Positions 1 through 6,756 of a stretch of 64,000 nucleotides of DNA are shown here, one piece after another. The number at the start of each line of letters is the position of its first letter. Position 1 is the stretch's first letter. The DNA lies in the NCBI GenBank assembly GCA_049323275.1, contig JBMOOM010000019.1, positions 62,001 to 126,000 of the forward strand. The letters run 5' to 3'. The translations under genes and the position numbers were made by a program. Below the pieces are notes generated by a model. The model did not search any database, was not told where the DNA came from, and worked only from the letters and a program-made list of their open reading frames with translations. The stretch comes from Taklimakanibacter sp049323275. Its GTDB lineage: Bacteria > Pseudomonadota > Alphaproteobacteria > Rhizobiales > Aestuariivirgaceae.

Positions 1-544
1 GCAGATTTGTATGACGACGCTGCATGATCTTGTGCGCGTCCGGCAGATCGCGGGCGAGGGCTAGGATTACGCTGTCGAGCAGCAGGAGGCAGGACTGCTC
101 GAACAGGCTGCCGCCGAACTGCTCCGTGGTTTGGGCTGGAACCGGCAACACGATATCGGCGAGGCCGGCGAGGGTGGCCTTGGGCTTGTGGGTCAGCGTC
201 ACCACTTTCGCGCCTTCCTGCCTCGCGATGCGGGCGAAGCCGACGCTGACCGGCGTTTCGCCGGAGCCTGAAATGACGAGCAGCGCGTCTCCCTGGCGGA
301 TCGAAGGGGCCGATACCTCGCCGACGAAATGCACATTGCGGCCGATATGCATGAAGCGCATCGCCGCCATCTGGGCGACGAGGCCGGAGCGGCCCTGGCC
401 GGAGAAGAACCAGCGCCGGCCCGGATCATCGAAAGCGGCGACGACCCTGGCGAAATCCTCGGCGTCGATGCGGTCGAGGAGCTCCGCTATTTCCTGTCCC
501 ACGGCCAGCCACGGCCGGGCTCGGGCAGTCTGTCGCGGATCCAT
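1..544 (-). CDS. hxlB: 6-phospho-3-hexuloisomerase (SIS domain), 3' end missing
   Basis: Reading the complement from the ATG at 542-544 gives MDPRQTARARPWLAVGQEI and then an SIS sugar-phosphate isomerase domain: FSGQGRSG near residue 47, an ISGSGETP phosphosugar-binding loop near residue 90, and VVTLTHKP. About 181 residues are visible and no stop is reached, so the C-terminus lies outside the window; family members run roughly 180-200 residues. The enzyme would convert hexulose-6-phosphate to fructose-6-phosphate in the cytosol, the second step of ribulose-monophosphate formaldehyde fixation. The first 58 bases overlap the end of the upstream hexulose-phosphate synthase gene, which supports co-translation. 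The family assignment is firm; the physiological substrate is inferred from the neighbour. Confidence 0.82.
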   Translation of the reverse strand, partial: MDPRQTARARPWLAVGQEIAELLDRIDAEDFARVVAAFDDPGRRWFFSGQGRSGLVAQMAAMRFMHIGRNVHFVGEVSAPSIRQGDALLVISGSGETPVSVGFARIARQEGAKVVTLTHKPKATLAGLADIVLPVPAQTTEQFGGSLFEQSCLLLLDSVILALARDLPDAHKIMQRRHTNL

Positions 545-1146
545 TGTGCTACCTCTTTCGGATTGGCGGCCTCGGTGATGGCGCTGCCGACGACGACAAT
601 CTCAGGCGCGACCGTGATCACCTGGTCGAGCGTCCGGGGGCCGATGCCGCCGGCGAGCGAGACGCGGAAGCCCCGCGCATGCATCTGTCTCACCGTATCG
701 ATATGGGATGTCGACGTGTTGCCGGCGAGGCGCATATCGGTCGGGGAGTGGACGGCGACATAACCGAAGCTCTCCGGAAATGTCGCATCTTCGGACAGCA
801 ATTGCGCCTTGCCGGATTCGGTGATGGTATCGACGATGATGGTGGCGCCGAAATGTGCGGCGCGTTTGCCGAGGGTCTCATGAGTTGCGCTGGAGGCGCA
901 GGACAAAACGGTCATGAAAGCCGCGCCGGCGCCGAAGACCATGTCGGCCTCGAGCTGTCCCGCATCGACCGTCTTGGTGTCGGCGAGCACCATCACATCG
1001 GGGCAGAGCTCGCGCGCGGTGGTGATGGCGGAGATGCCGAAGCGCTTGAGGAGCGGCGTGCCGATCTCGACGATATCGGCATAGGGCTTGACCAGAGACA
1101 GGAGAGAAAGATGTTCCGGCTTGTCGAAGGCGATCTGCAGAAGCAC
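487..1146 (-). CDS. hxlA: 3-hexulose-6-phosphate synthase (OMP decarboxylase superfamily)
   Basis: This 219-residue single-domain TIM barrel has the family signature ADTKTVDAG near residue 55 and the phosphate-binding C-terminal strands SLAGGIGP and VVVGSAI. It resembles hexulose-6-phosphate synthase and 3-keto-L-gulonate-6-phosphate decarboxylase; the partnered hexuloisomerase just downstream favours the former, that is condensation of formaldehyde with ribulose-5-phosphate or its reverse. The start is a GTG at 1144-1146 preceded by GGGGAA. The C-terminal tail runs 58 bases into the isomerase gene. The ECF sigma gene ends 35 bases upstream on the same strand, so all four genes may share a transcript. 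A role in formaldehyde detoxification or in pentose supply cannot be told apart here. Confidence 0.85.
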   Translation of the reverse strand: MLLQIAFDKPEHLSLLSLVKPYADIVEIGTPLLKRFGISAITTARELCPDVMVLADTKTVDAGQLEADMVFGAGAAFMTVLSCASSATHETLGKRAAHFGATIIVDTITESGKAQLLSEDATFPESFGYVAVHSPTDMRLAGNTSTSHIDTVRQMHARGFRVSLAGGIGPRTLDQVITVAPEIVVVGSAITEAANPKEVAQWIRDRLPEPGRGWPWDRK

Positions 1147-1181
1147 GGCAATTCCCCGGTATGAGGGTCACGATTGGCGGC

Positions 1182-2417
1182 TCACTCTATGGCGCGCCGG
1201 CGTCTTTCTTCAAGGAAATTTCGGATCGCCGGATCGGATTCGAGACCGATGGCGCGTTGATAGGCGTCATTGGCAGCCGCCTTGTCGGAGAGGCGCGCCA
1301 GGAGGTCGGCGCGCGCCGCCCAATAAGGCTGATAGTCGGAGAGACGCTTGTCGCCGGCGATGATGTCCAGCGCCGCGAGGCCCGCCGGCGCCCCATGCAA
1401 TTCGGCGATGACGACGGCGCGGTTGAGCGCCACCACCGGCGAGCGGGTGAGATCGAAAAGCCGGTCATAGAGCTGCTCGAGCGCCGCCCAGTCGGAGCGG
1501 CCGCTGCGCCGGCGGAGCGCATGCGCCGACTGGATCGCCGCTTCGAGCTGATATCGACCGATGCAGCGATGACGGCTGGCCTGGTGCAGAAGTCCGTCGG
1601 CTTCCTCCATCAATGTTGTCTGCCAGCGGGCCGGATCCTGCTCCATCAGCGGGACGAAGCGGCCGGATTCGTCGCGCCGCGCCAGGCGGCGCGCCTCGAG
1701 ATGCAGGAGAAGGGCCAGAAGGCCCAGGGCTTCCGGTTCTTCCGGCAACAGCTCGACGATGAGGCGGGCGAGCCAGATCGCCTCATCGGCGAGGCCCTTG
1801 CGCTGGACATCGACGCCCAGGGGATCGGCCCAGCCGGCGCTGAAGGCGGCATAGGCGGCGGCGAGCACCGCATCGAGCCGTTCCGGCAATTCGTCGCGGC
1901 CGGGGATGCGGAACGGAATGCCGGCGTCCCTGATCTTCGCCTTGGCGCGCACCAGGCGCTGGCCCATGGTGGCGGGCGAGACGAGAAAGGCCTGCGCGAT
2001 CGTGGCCGCGTCGAAGCCCAGCACGGCCTGCAGGATGAGGGGCGCCCGCATCTTCGTGTCGATGGCCGGATGAGCGCAGGCGAACATCAGACTCAGCCGC
2101 TCATCGGGAATGTCATGCGGTTTCTCGCGCAATTCCTCGGCGAGCAACAGAAGATGATCGCCGCCGCGCTCGGCGGTGATGGCGCGGCGGTCGTGATCGA
2201 CGAGCTGCCGGCGCGCGACGGTGAGGAGCCAGGCTTCCGGGCATTCCGGAATGCCGGTCTTCGGCCACCGGTTCAGAGCTTCGACAAAAGCCTCGGCCAG
2301 AGCGTCCTCCGCCTTGGCGACGTCACGCGTGCGGGCGGAGAGATAGGCGACCAGCTTGCCGTAGCTCGTCCGGGCGACATGCGCCACGGCGCCGGGCAGG
2401 CTGGCCGCATCGCTCAT
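1182..2417 (-). CDS. ECF42-type RNA polymerase sigma factor (SigJ-like, DUF6596)
   Basis: The 411-residue product begins with sigma-70 region 2 (KAEDALAEAFVEALNRWP, then PEAWLLTVARRQLVD), continues with region 4 (LMFACAHPAID, then FLVSPATMGQRLVRAKAKI) and ends in a long C-terminal extension with TPR-like helices typical of the ECF42 group. The longer open frame upstream of MSDAASL is read-through into the neighbour; the ATG at 2415-2417 overlaps the YCII gene's stop in an ATGA arrangement. ECF42 sigma factors usually lack an anti-sigma factor and sit beside DGPF/YCII proteins, exactly as here. The target promoters are unknown; autoregulation from upstream of the YCII gene is the usual expectation. 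Confidence 0.9.
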   Translation of the reverse strand: MSDAASLPGAVAHVARTSYGKLVAYLSARTRDVAKAEDALAEAFVEALNRWPKTGIPECPEAWLLTVARRQLVDHDRRAITAERGGDHLLLLAEELREKPHDIPDERLSLMFACAHPAIDTKMRAPLILQAVLGFDAATIAQAFLVSPATMGQRLVRAKAKIRDAGIPFRIPGRDELPERLDAVLAAAYAAFSAGWADPLGVDVQRKGLADEAIWLARLIVELLPEEPEALGLLALLLHLEARRLARRDESGRFVPLMEQDPARWQTTLMEEADGLLHQASRHRCIGRYQLEAAIQSAHALRRRSGRSDWAALEQLYDRLFDLTRSPVVALNRAVVIAELHGAPAGLAALDIIAGDKRLSDYQPYWAARADLLARLSDKAAANDAYQRAIGLESDPAIRNFLEERRRRAIE

Positions 2418-2761
2418 TTGGGCTTCGGCATCGACCACAGCGGGCGGACTTCGACGCTTCCTTCCGCAGCACCGGGGCAGCGCGCCGCCCATTGCAAGGC
2501 GGAATCGAGATCGGGCACATCGATGATGTAATAGCCGCCCAACTGCTCCTTGGAGTCGGCATAGGGGCCGTCGAGCACCGTCGTCTCGCCCTTCACCTGC
2601 CGCACCGTAGAGGACATCTCGACCGATTGCAGCCGGTCGCCGCCCGCCAGCACGCCGGCGCCCGCCAGCGCCTGCGTATAGGCGATGTAAGGCGCCGAAA
2701 TCTCATCGCTCGGCGTCTTGAAGCGGCTTTCGTCGCGATAAAGCAAAAGCATATATTTCAT
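2414..2761 (-). CDS. YCII (DGPF-domain) protein, partner of the ECF42 sigma factor
   Basis: This 115-residue protein starts MKYMLLLYRDE and carries the DGPYADSKEQLGGYYII segment that defines the DGPF/YCII family, a small ferredoxin-like fold found next to ECF42 sigma factors. Its biochemical activity is not established; roles as a sensor or small enzyme have been proposed for the family. The ATG at 2759-2761 opens the operon and the stop overlaps the sigma gene by four bases. The promoter should lie in 2762-2850, where the sigma factor may act on itself. Confidence 0.88.
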   Translation of the reverse strand: MKYMLLLYRDESRFKTPSDEISAPYIAYTQALAGAGVLAGGDRLQSVEMSSTVRQVKGETTVLDGPYADSKEQLGGYYIIDVPDLDSALQWAARCPGAAEGSVEVRPLWSMPKPK

Positions 2762-2903
2762 GGTTCGTCTCCGGCGATCCTGATTGATCGCTGAACCATA
2801 GTCGTTCGGGAAGTGGCCTGTTCGACAGGGGGCGGAATATTTTTTGAGCTTTCTTCCAGACCTCCACCCCCGCAGGTCTGGCCTCCGTTCAGGCAGGCAA
2901 CTC

Positions 2904-3000
2904 AGGAAGAGCCCTCATCCGGCCTTCGGCCACCTTCTCCCATTGCTTCGCAACGGGAGAAGGGGAACTTGTAAAGCGCCCCGCAGGGGGAGAGGGGATA
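2904..3000. repeat. Palindromic intergenic element (rhizobial REP-like)
   Basis: The stretch contains CCCTCATCCGGCCTTCGG, then the palindrome CTTCTCCCattgcttcgcaacGGGAGAAG, then a C/G-rich tail. Elements beginning CCCTCATCC with a CTTCTCCC/GGGAGAAG stem are dispersed in many Hyphomicrobiales genomes. A related element is at 12847-12912. No gene is evident in 2762-3007; the short plus-strand frame across it is made of the repeat. Confidence 0.6.
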
Positions 3001-3007
3001 GAGAAAT

Positions 3008-3427
3008 TTACACGATCGTCGTCGTGACCTGGACATTGCCCTTGGTGGCGTGGCTGTAGGGGCACACGACATGGGCCTTCTTGACGAGATCCTCGGCCTT
3101 GGCCTTGTCGACGCCCGGCAGGCTCACTTCGAGCGCCACCACGAGGCCGAAGCCCTGCTTGTCGTCGCGTTCGCCGATGCCGACATTGGCGGAGACCTTC
3201 GCATCGTCGGTGATCTTCACCTTCTCCTTGCCGGCGACGAATTTGAGCGCGCCCAGATAGCAGGCGGAATAGCCGACCGAGAAAAGCTGCTCGGGATTGG
3301 TGCCGGTGCCGGAGCCGCCCATTTCCTTCGGCAGCGTCAGCTTGACGTCGATCTTGCCGTCATCGGTGCGGCCCTGGCCGTCGCGACCGCCGGTTGCGCT
3401 GCCATGTGCGGTGTAAACTGCTTTCAT
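3008..3427 (-). CDS. ohr: Organic hydroperoxide resistance protein, Ohr/OsmC family
   Basis: The 139-residue sequence has the Ohr hallmarks: an N-terminal GGRDG with the active-site arginine at residue 15, a conserved Glu at 46 in NPEQLF, the peroxidatic Cys56 in VGYSACYLGAL and the resolving Cys122 in VCPYSHAT. Ohr reduces organic hydroperoxides with thiol (lipoyl) reductants in the cytosol as a dimer. The start is an ATG preceded by AAGGAGG. No ohrR-type MarR regulator lies beside it, so control by OhrR, if any, comes from elsewhere. Family-typical length; a secure call. Confidence 0.93.
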   Translation of the reverse strand: MKAVYTAHGSATGGRDGQGRTDDGKIDVKLTLPKEMGGSGTGTNPEQLFSVGYSACYLGALKFVAGKEKVKITDDAKVSANVGIGERDDKQGFGLVVALEVSLPGVDKAKAEDLVKKAHVVCPYSHATKGNVQVTTTIV

Positions 3428-3462
3428 CTTACTGACCTCCTTGAATGTGGATGGGGACTATC

Positions 3463-4359
3463 TCATGCCGTCCGCCGGCTCGCAATCGCCACGCCGAGCG
3501 CCGCGATACCCATGCCGACCCAGGCGAGGAGCGGCATCGCCTCACCGAGGATCGGCCAGGCCATCAAGGTCGCGACCGGCGGTACGAGATAAAAGAGAGA
3601 GGATACGCGCGAGACCTCGCCGGCACGGATCATGGCGAGCAGCAAGGTCATCGAGATCACCGAATTGCCGATCACCAGATAGACGAGGGCGGCGTAGAAT
3701 TCGGGCGACGACCAGTCGACGGCGAGCGTCTCCATGCCGAGCGCCAGCGGCAAGGTGCTGACGAGGCCCGCCGCATACTGCACCATGTTGGAGACGATCG
3801 GATGATGGCTGGCGCCGAAGCGTTTCTCCCACAGCGTGCCGCCGGTGATGCCGAGAAGGGCGCCGACCGAGCACAGGATGCCGAAGAAGCTCTCCGATTT
3901 GACGCTCGATTGTCCGAGGATGACGGTCGCGGCACCGGCGAGGCCCAGGACGAGGCCGAGCCAGCGCAGGGCGCTGACACGCTCGCGGGCGAAATAGGGC
4001 GCGACCAGGCCGACCAGGATCGGCTGCAGGCAGACGATGATGGCGACGGTGCCGGCGGAGGCGCCGGCATTGAAGGCGAGATAGCAGAGGCCGAAATAGA
4101 TGCCCTGGATAAGGAAGCCGACGAAAGCGATATGGAACCATTGCATCGGCTTCGCCGGCCAGGCGGGCCGCATGGCGATGGCGAAAGGCGCCAGGATGAT
4201 GAGCACCACGGCATACCGCAAGGCGAGGAAGGTCAGCGGCTCCGCATGCCTGATGCCGAGCTTGGCGATGCTGTAGCCGCCGGACCACAGAACGAGAAAG
4301 ATGGCAGGCGCCAGCAACAGCCAGAGCGGGCGGCCCGGCGGCGGGGATGTGTCACTCAT
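3463..4359 (-). CDS. EamA/DMT-family membrane exporter
   Basis: The 298-residue protein has about ten hydrophobic helices arranged as two EamA repeats (residues about 15-145 and 160-290), beginning LLLAPAIFLVLWSGGYSIAKLG, the usual start of an RhaT/EamA permease. It is probably an inner-membrane exporter of a metabolite or amino acid; the substrate cannot be read from the sequence. Its ATG overlaps the stop of the upstream methyltransferase by four bases, so the two are co-translated and the methyltransferase may act on the exported compound or on an analogue; that link is inference. Confidence 0.88.
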   Translation of the reverse strand: MSDTSPPPGRPLWLLLAPAIFLVLWSGGYSIAKLGIRHAEPLTFLALRYAVVLIILAPFAIAMRPAWPAKPMQWFHIAFVGFLIQGIYFGLCYLAFNAGASAGTVAIIVCLQPILVGLVAPYFARERVSALRWLGLVLGLAGAATVILGQSSVKSESFFGILCSVGALLGITGGTLWEKRFGASHHPIVSNMVQYAAGLVSTLPLALGMETLAVDWSSPEFYAALVYLVIGNSVISMTLLLAMIRAGEVSRVSSLFYLVPPVATLMAWPILGEAMPLLAWVGMGIAALGVAIASRRTA

Positions 4360-5048
4360 GCGGGGCGCACCGCGATATAGTCGGCATAGACGCCGTCGGA
4401 ATATTCCGCGGTTGCGAGCGCGAGCCCCGCCTGCTCGATGAGGCCTTCCATGATCCAGCCATAAGTCGAGTGCTCGTCGCGGATGTGACAGGCGACGGTG
4501 GCCCGGTCATAGCCGGTATGGTCAAGCATCCAGTCGATCCATGCTTCGGCGGTCGCAGGCAAATCGGCCGATATGCAGGAGAAGACGACGTCACGGATGA
4601 AGAGCTTTCCGCCGGGCTTCAAGGCGCAAGCGAGGCGGTCGAGCGCCACGCCCTTCCACTGGTCGGGCAGGTGATGCAGCGCGAATTTGCTGGTGATCAG
4701 ATCGAGGCCCGCAACGGGAAGATCAAGCGAGAGAAAGCCCGCATGCTGCGTGGTCACATTGGCGAGACCCATCGTCCCGGCGCGGCGGCGCGTCGCGGCG
4801 AGCATGGGGAGCGATACATCCACGGCATGGACTTGGCGGCACAGAGTGGCTGCGCTACAGGCGAGTATGCCGGTGCCGCAGCCAATGTCGGCCATGATGC
4901 CGGAGGCGCCGAGGCCGAGCTTTTTCAGAAGCGTCAGGTCCTCGCCGGTATCCGCCTGGCGCGCGTCATAGGTCGCGACTTCGCCGGCATCGGCGAAATC
5001 GGTGCCGACCTGTTTCAGATCGTCGTAATACCAGTCGGGTCTCTGCAT
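4356..5048 (-). CDS. Class I SAM-dependent methyltransferase
   Basis: The 230-residue product contains the SAM-binding motif I ADIGCGTGILAC near residue 53, an acidic post-I residue in VHAVDVSLPML, and motif III-like KPGGKLFIRDVV near residue 145, all in a Rossmann methyltransferase fold. The N-terminal MQRPDWYYDDLKQVGTDF is typical of small-molecule methyltransferases of the UbiE/arsenite-like type, but no substrate motif is recognisable. It is the first gene of a two-gene operon with the EamA exporter. The start is the ATG at 5046-5048. Confidence 0.85.
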   Translation of the reverse strand: MQRPDWYYDDLKQVGTDFADAGEVATYDARQADTGEDLTLLKKLGLGASGIMADIGCGTGILACSAATLCRQVHAVDVSLPMLAATRRRAGTMGLANVTTQHAGFLSLDLPVAGLDLITSKFALHHLPDQWKGVALDRLACALKPGGKLFIRDVVFSCISADLPATAEAWIDWMLDHTGYDRATVACHIRDEHSTYGWIMEGLIEQAGLALATAEYSDGVYADYIAVRPA

Positions 5049-5122
5049 GCGCCATGGTCGCAGAGCGTGGTGGTTCGAGCCAGAGCAGCGAGCGGGCGGA
5101 TAGCATGCGCCCGCCGCATGGG

Positions 5123-5434
5123 TCAGGCCGCGACTTTCGGCGTCGGAATCTTCTCGACTGCCTCAGCCAGGCGCTGGCGTGCGTCCCACAGGTCGACGGC
5201 CTGCTGCATGCCGAGCCACAGTTCGGGGCCGTTGCCACAGAACTTGCCGATCCTGACGGCCATATCAGGACTGATGGAAGCCTTCTCGGACACGATGCGA
5301 TGAAGCGTCTGGCGGGTGACGCCCAATGCTTCGGCAGCCTCGGCAACGGACATCTTGAGAGCCGGGAGAACGTCCTCTCTGAGGATGGCTCCGGGATGAG
5401 TAGGGCGGCGAACCCTGTTGCGATTACCGGACAC
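5123..5434 (-). CDS. higA: HigA antitoxin (XRE-family DNA-binding)
   Basis: The 103-residue protein matches HigA: THPGAILREDVLPALKMS at the start, a helix-turn-helix in AEALGVTRQTLHRIVSEK around residues 37-54, and the C-terminal ELWLGMQQAVDLWDAR segment that contacts the toxin. It lies 17 bases downstream of higB, the toxin-first order usual for HigBA. It should neutralise HigB and, as dimer or complex, repress the shared promoter through the palindrome at 5738-5760. A 7-bp stem (5092-5114) just after its stop may help end the transcript but has no T tract. Confidence 0.92.
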   Translation of the reverse strand: MSGNRNRVRRPTHPGAILREDVLPALKMSVAEAAEALGVTRQTLHRIVSEKASISPDMAVRIGKFCGNGPELWLGMQQAVDLWDARQRLAEAVEKIPTPKVAA

Positions 5435-5451
5435 GAGAAAACACCTCCTTC

Positions 5452-5730
5452 TCAGTGATATTGCTCAAAATCGACCTTGGCGGCATCGGTGCCGTCAAAT
5501 TCGAAGGTAATACACCACGGTCCATTGACATGGACAGTGAAGCGGGTGGGGTCGAACCCCTTCAAGGCATGGAAGTCATTGCCCGGAAGGTTCATGGCTT
5601 CAGGCGTCGTCGCCATTTCGAGGGCGTCGAGTCTGCGGATGATCCGGTCGCGGAACCGCTTGTCGATCTTGGCGGTGCTGCCCTTTTCGAAGAGCTCCTT
5701 GAGGCCTTTGTGCTTCCAGCCCTTTATCAT
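5452..5730 (-). CDS. higB: HigB toxin (RelE-superfamily mRNA interferase)
   Basis: From the ATG at 5728-5730 the 92-residue product reads MIKGWKHKGLKELFEKG and ends WCITFEFDGTDAAKVDFEQYH, the characteristic HigB/GraT ends (a plasmid-maintenance killer-type RelE fold, ribosome-dependent mRNA cleavage). An in-frame upstream start would add 12 residues, but it would start inside the operator and promoter, and MIKG is where the family begins. No Shine-Dalgarno is present; the -10 element lies only seven bases before the ATG, so the mRNA is likely leaderless. higA follows after 17 bases. Confidence 0.9.
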   Translation of the reverse strand: MIKGWKHKGLKELFEKGSTAKIDKRFRDRIIRRLDALEMATTPEAMNLPGNDFHALKGFDPTRFTVHVNGPWCITFEFDGTDAAKVDFEQYH

Positions 5731-5737
5731 AACTAAG

Positions 5738-5785
5738 TTTGTAGCGCGTCGCGTTACAAATGTCAATTGTTGCGTTACGCGTTAC
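5738..5785 (-). promoter_or_regulatory. higBA promoter with overlapping palindromic operator
   Basis: On the minus strand a consensus -35 TTGACA (5766-5761) is followed by a 17-bp spacer and a -10 TACAAA (5743-5738). The spacer and -10 are covered by a near-perfect inverted repeat, arms TTTGTAGCGCG and CGCGTTACAAA (plus-strand 5738-5748 and 5750-5760, one mismatch). Two tandem copies of GCGTTAC at 5772-5778 and 5779-5785 repeat a half-site just upstream. This is the layout expected for HigA autorepression. The predicted transcription start falls at or next to the higB ATG. Confidence 0.75.
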
Positions 5786-5920
5786 GAGGAGGCGCAGATC
5801 GGCTTCCGGTTGCCGGAGATCGAAAATTTGCAGGATCTCAGAGGTTTGCAGGTCCAGTCCACCGAGCAAAGACATGTATTCGCCGCCAAGACTCACTATA
5901 TTGCCGGAGATTGAGGAGTG

Positions 5921-6520
5921 ATGGCCATGGCACCTTTCGATTTTGCGGTATCGATCGCGCTCGGCATCGGGCTCGCCTCGGCGGTGGGCTTCCGGGTCTT
6001 CCTGCCGTTGCTGATCACCAGCGTCGCCGCCTATGGCGGCTATATTCCGATGAGCGACGGCTTCGCGTGGCTGGCCAGCCCGGCGGCGGTGATCATGCTG
6101 GGCGTCGCGGCGCTCGCCGAAATCCTCGCCTTTTATGTTCCGGGCGTCGACAATCTGCTCGACACGATCGCCACGCCGACGGCGCTCATCGCCGGCACGC
6201 TGGTCTCGGCCGCCGTCATGGCCGACCTGCCGCCCTTGGTGAAATGGACCGCCGCCGTGATCGCGGGCGGCGGGGCGGCCGGCATCACCCAGGGCGTCAC
6301 GACGCTGATCCGGGCCAATTCCACCGCCTTCACCGGCGGGCTCGGCAATTCGGTGGTGGCGACCGGCGAGCTCGGCGGCGCCGCGCTGGTGTCGATCCTG
6401 GCGATCGCGGTGCCCTTCGTGGCGCTGGGGCTCGTCGTCCTGTTCTGCTTCTATGCGGTCAGGACCATCCGCAAGTTCCTCAGGCGTCAGCCTAAGCCTG
6501 AAACACAGGGAACGGGATAA
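5921..6520 (+). CDS. DUF4126 membrane protein
   Basis: This roughly 199-residue protein is strongly hydrophobic, with glycine/alanine-rich helices (VSIALGIGLASAVGFRVFLPLLIT; VLVSILAIAVPFVALGLVVLFCFYAV) and the PGVDNLLDTIATP segment seen in DUF4126 proteins. It is an inner-membrane protein of unknown function. GAGGAG at 5913-5918 precedes ATGs at 5921 and 5927; the second has the better spacing, so the true start could be six bases later. It is divergent from higB, about 190 bases away, and stands alone. Confidence 0.8.
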   Translation: MAMAPFDFAVSIALGIGLASAVGFRVFLPLLITSVAAYGGYIPMSDGFAWLASPAAVIMLGVAALAEILAFYVPGVDNLLDTIATPTALIAGTLVSAAVMADLPPLVKWTAAVIAGGGAAGITQGVTTLIRANSTAFTGGLGNSVVATGELGGAALVSILAIAVPFVALGLVVLFCFYAVRTIRKFLRRQPKPETQGTG

Positions 6521-6533
6521 CTCCCCCTCCGTG

Positions 6534-6630
6534 ATCCCGGCGAAAGCCGGGATCCATTGAGTTCCTCCGCGTCTTCAGCACCACCCGTTTGTGCCTATTG
6601 AATGGGCCCCGGCTTTCGCCGGGGTGACGA
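6534..6630. repeat. Pair of inverted REP-like palindromes
   Basis: Two hairpins, ATCCCGGC-GAAA-GCCGGGAT (6534-6553) and CCCCGGC-TTTC-GCCGGGG (6607-6624), are reverse-complement copies of one element, and the similarity extends through the flanking CGTGATC and ATCCATTGA segments. They face each other across about 53 bases, the bipartite arrangement seen in BIME-type repeats. The element is widespread between genes of alphaproteobacteria. The rest of 6521-6756 shows no gene. Confidence 0.7.
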
Positions 6631-6756
6631 ATTGAAGGTGTTTTCCCTGTGTGGCTGTCTTTCTCCTTTTGTTCGCCTCGATTATCCTGTTGAAAGACTG
6701 TGCATGGCCGATTTGGCCTGAGGCTTGATCGTCGCTTTTGTGGTCTTGGTAGCCCC

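Noticed and set aside
2844..3059. 71-residue plus-strand frame in an intergenic region
   Set aside because: It is made of a dispersed palindromic repeat and runs into the end of ohr in antisense.
5092..5114. GCGGGCG/CGCCCGC hairpin after higA as a terminator
   Set aside because: The stem is short, the loop is nine bases and no T tract follows, so I mention it only in the higA entry.
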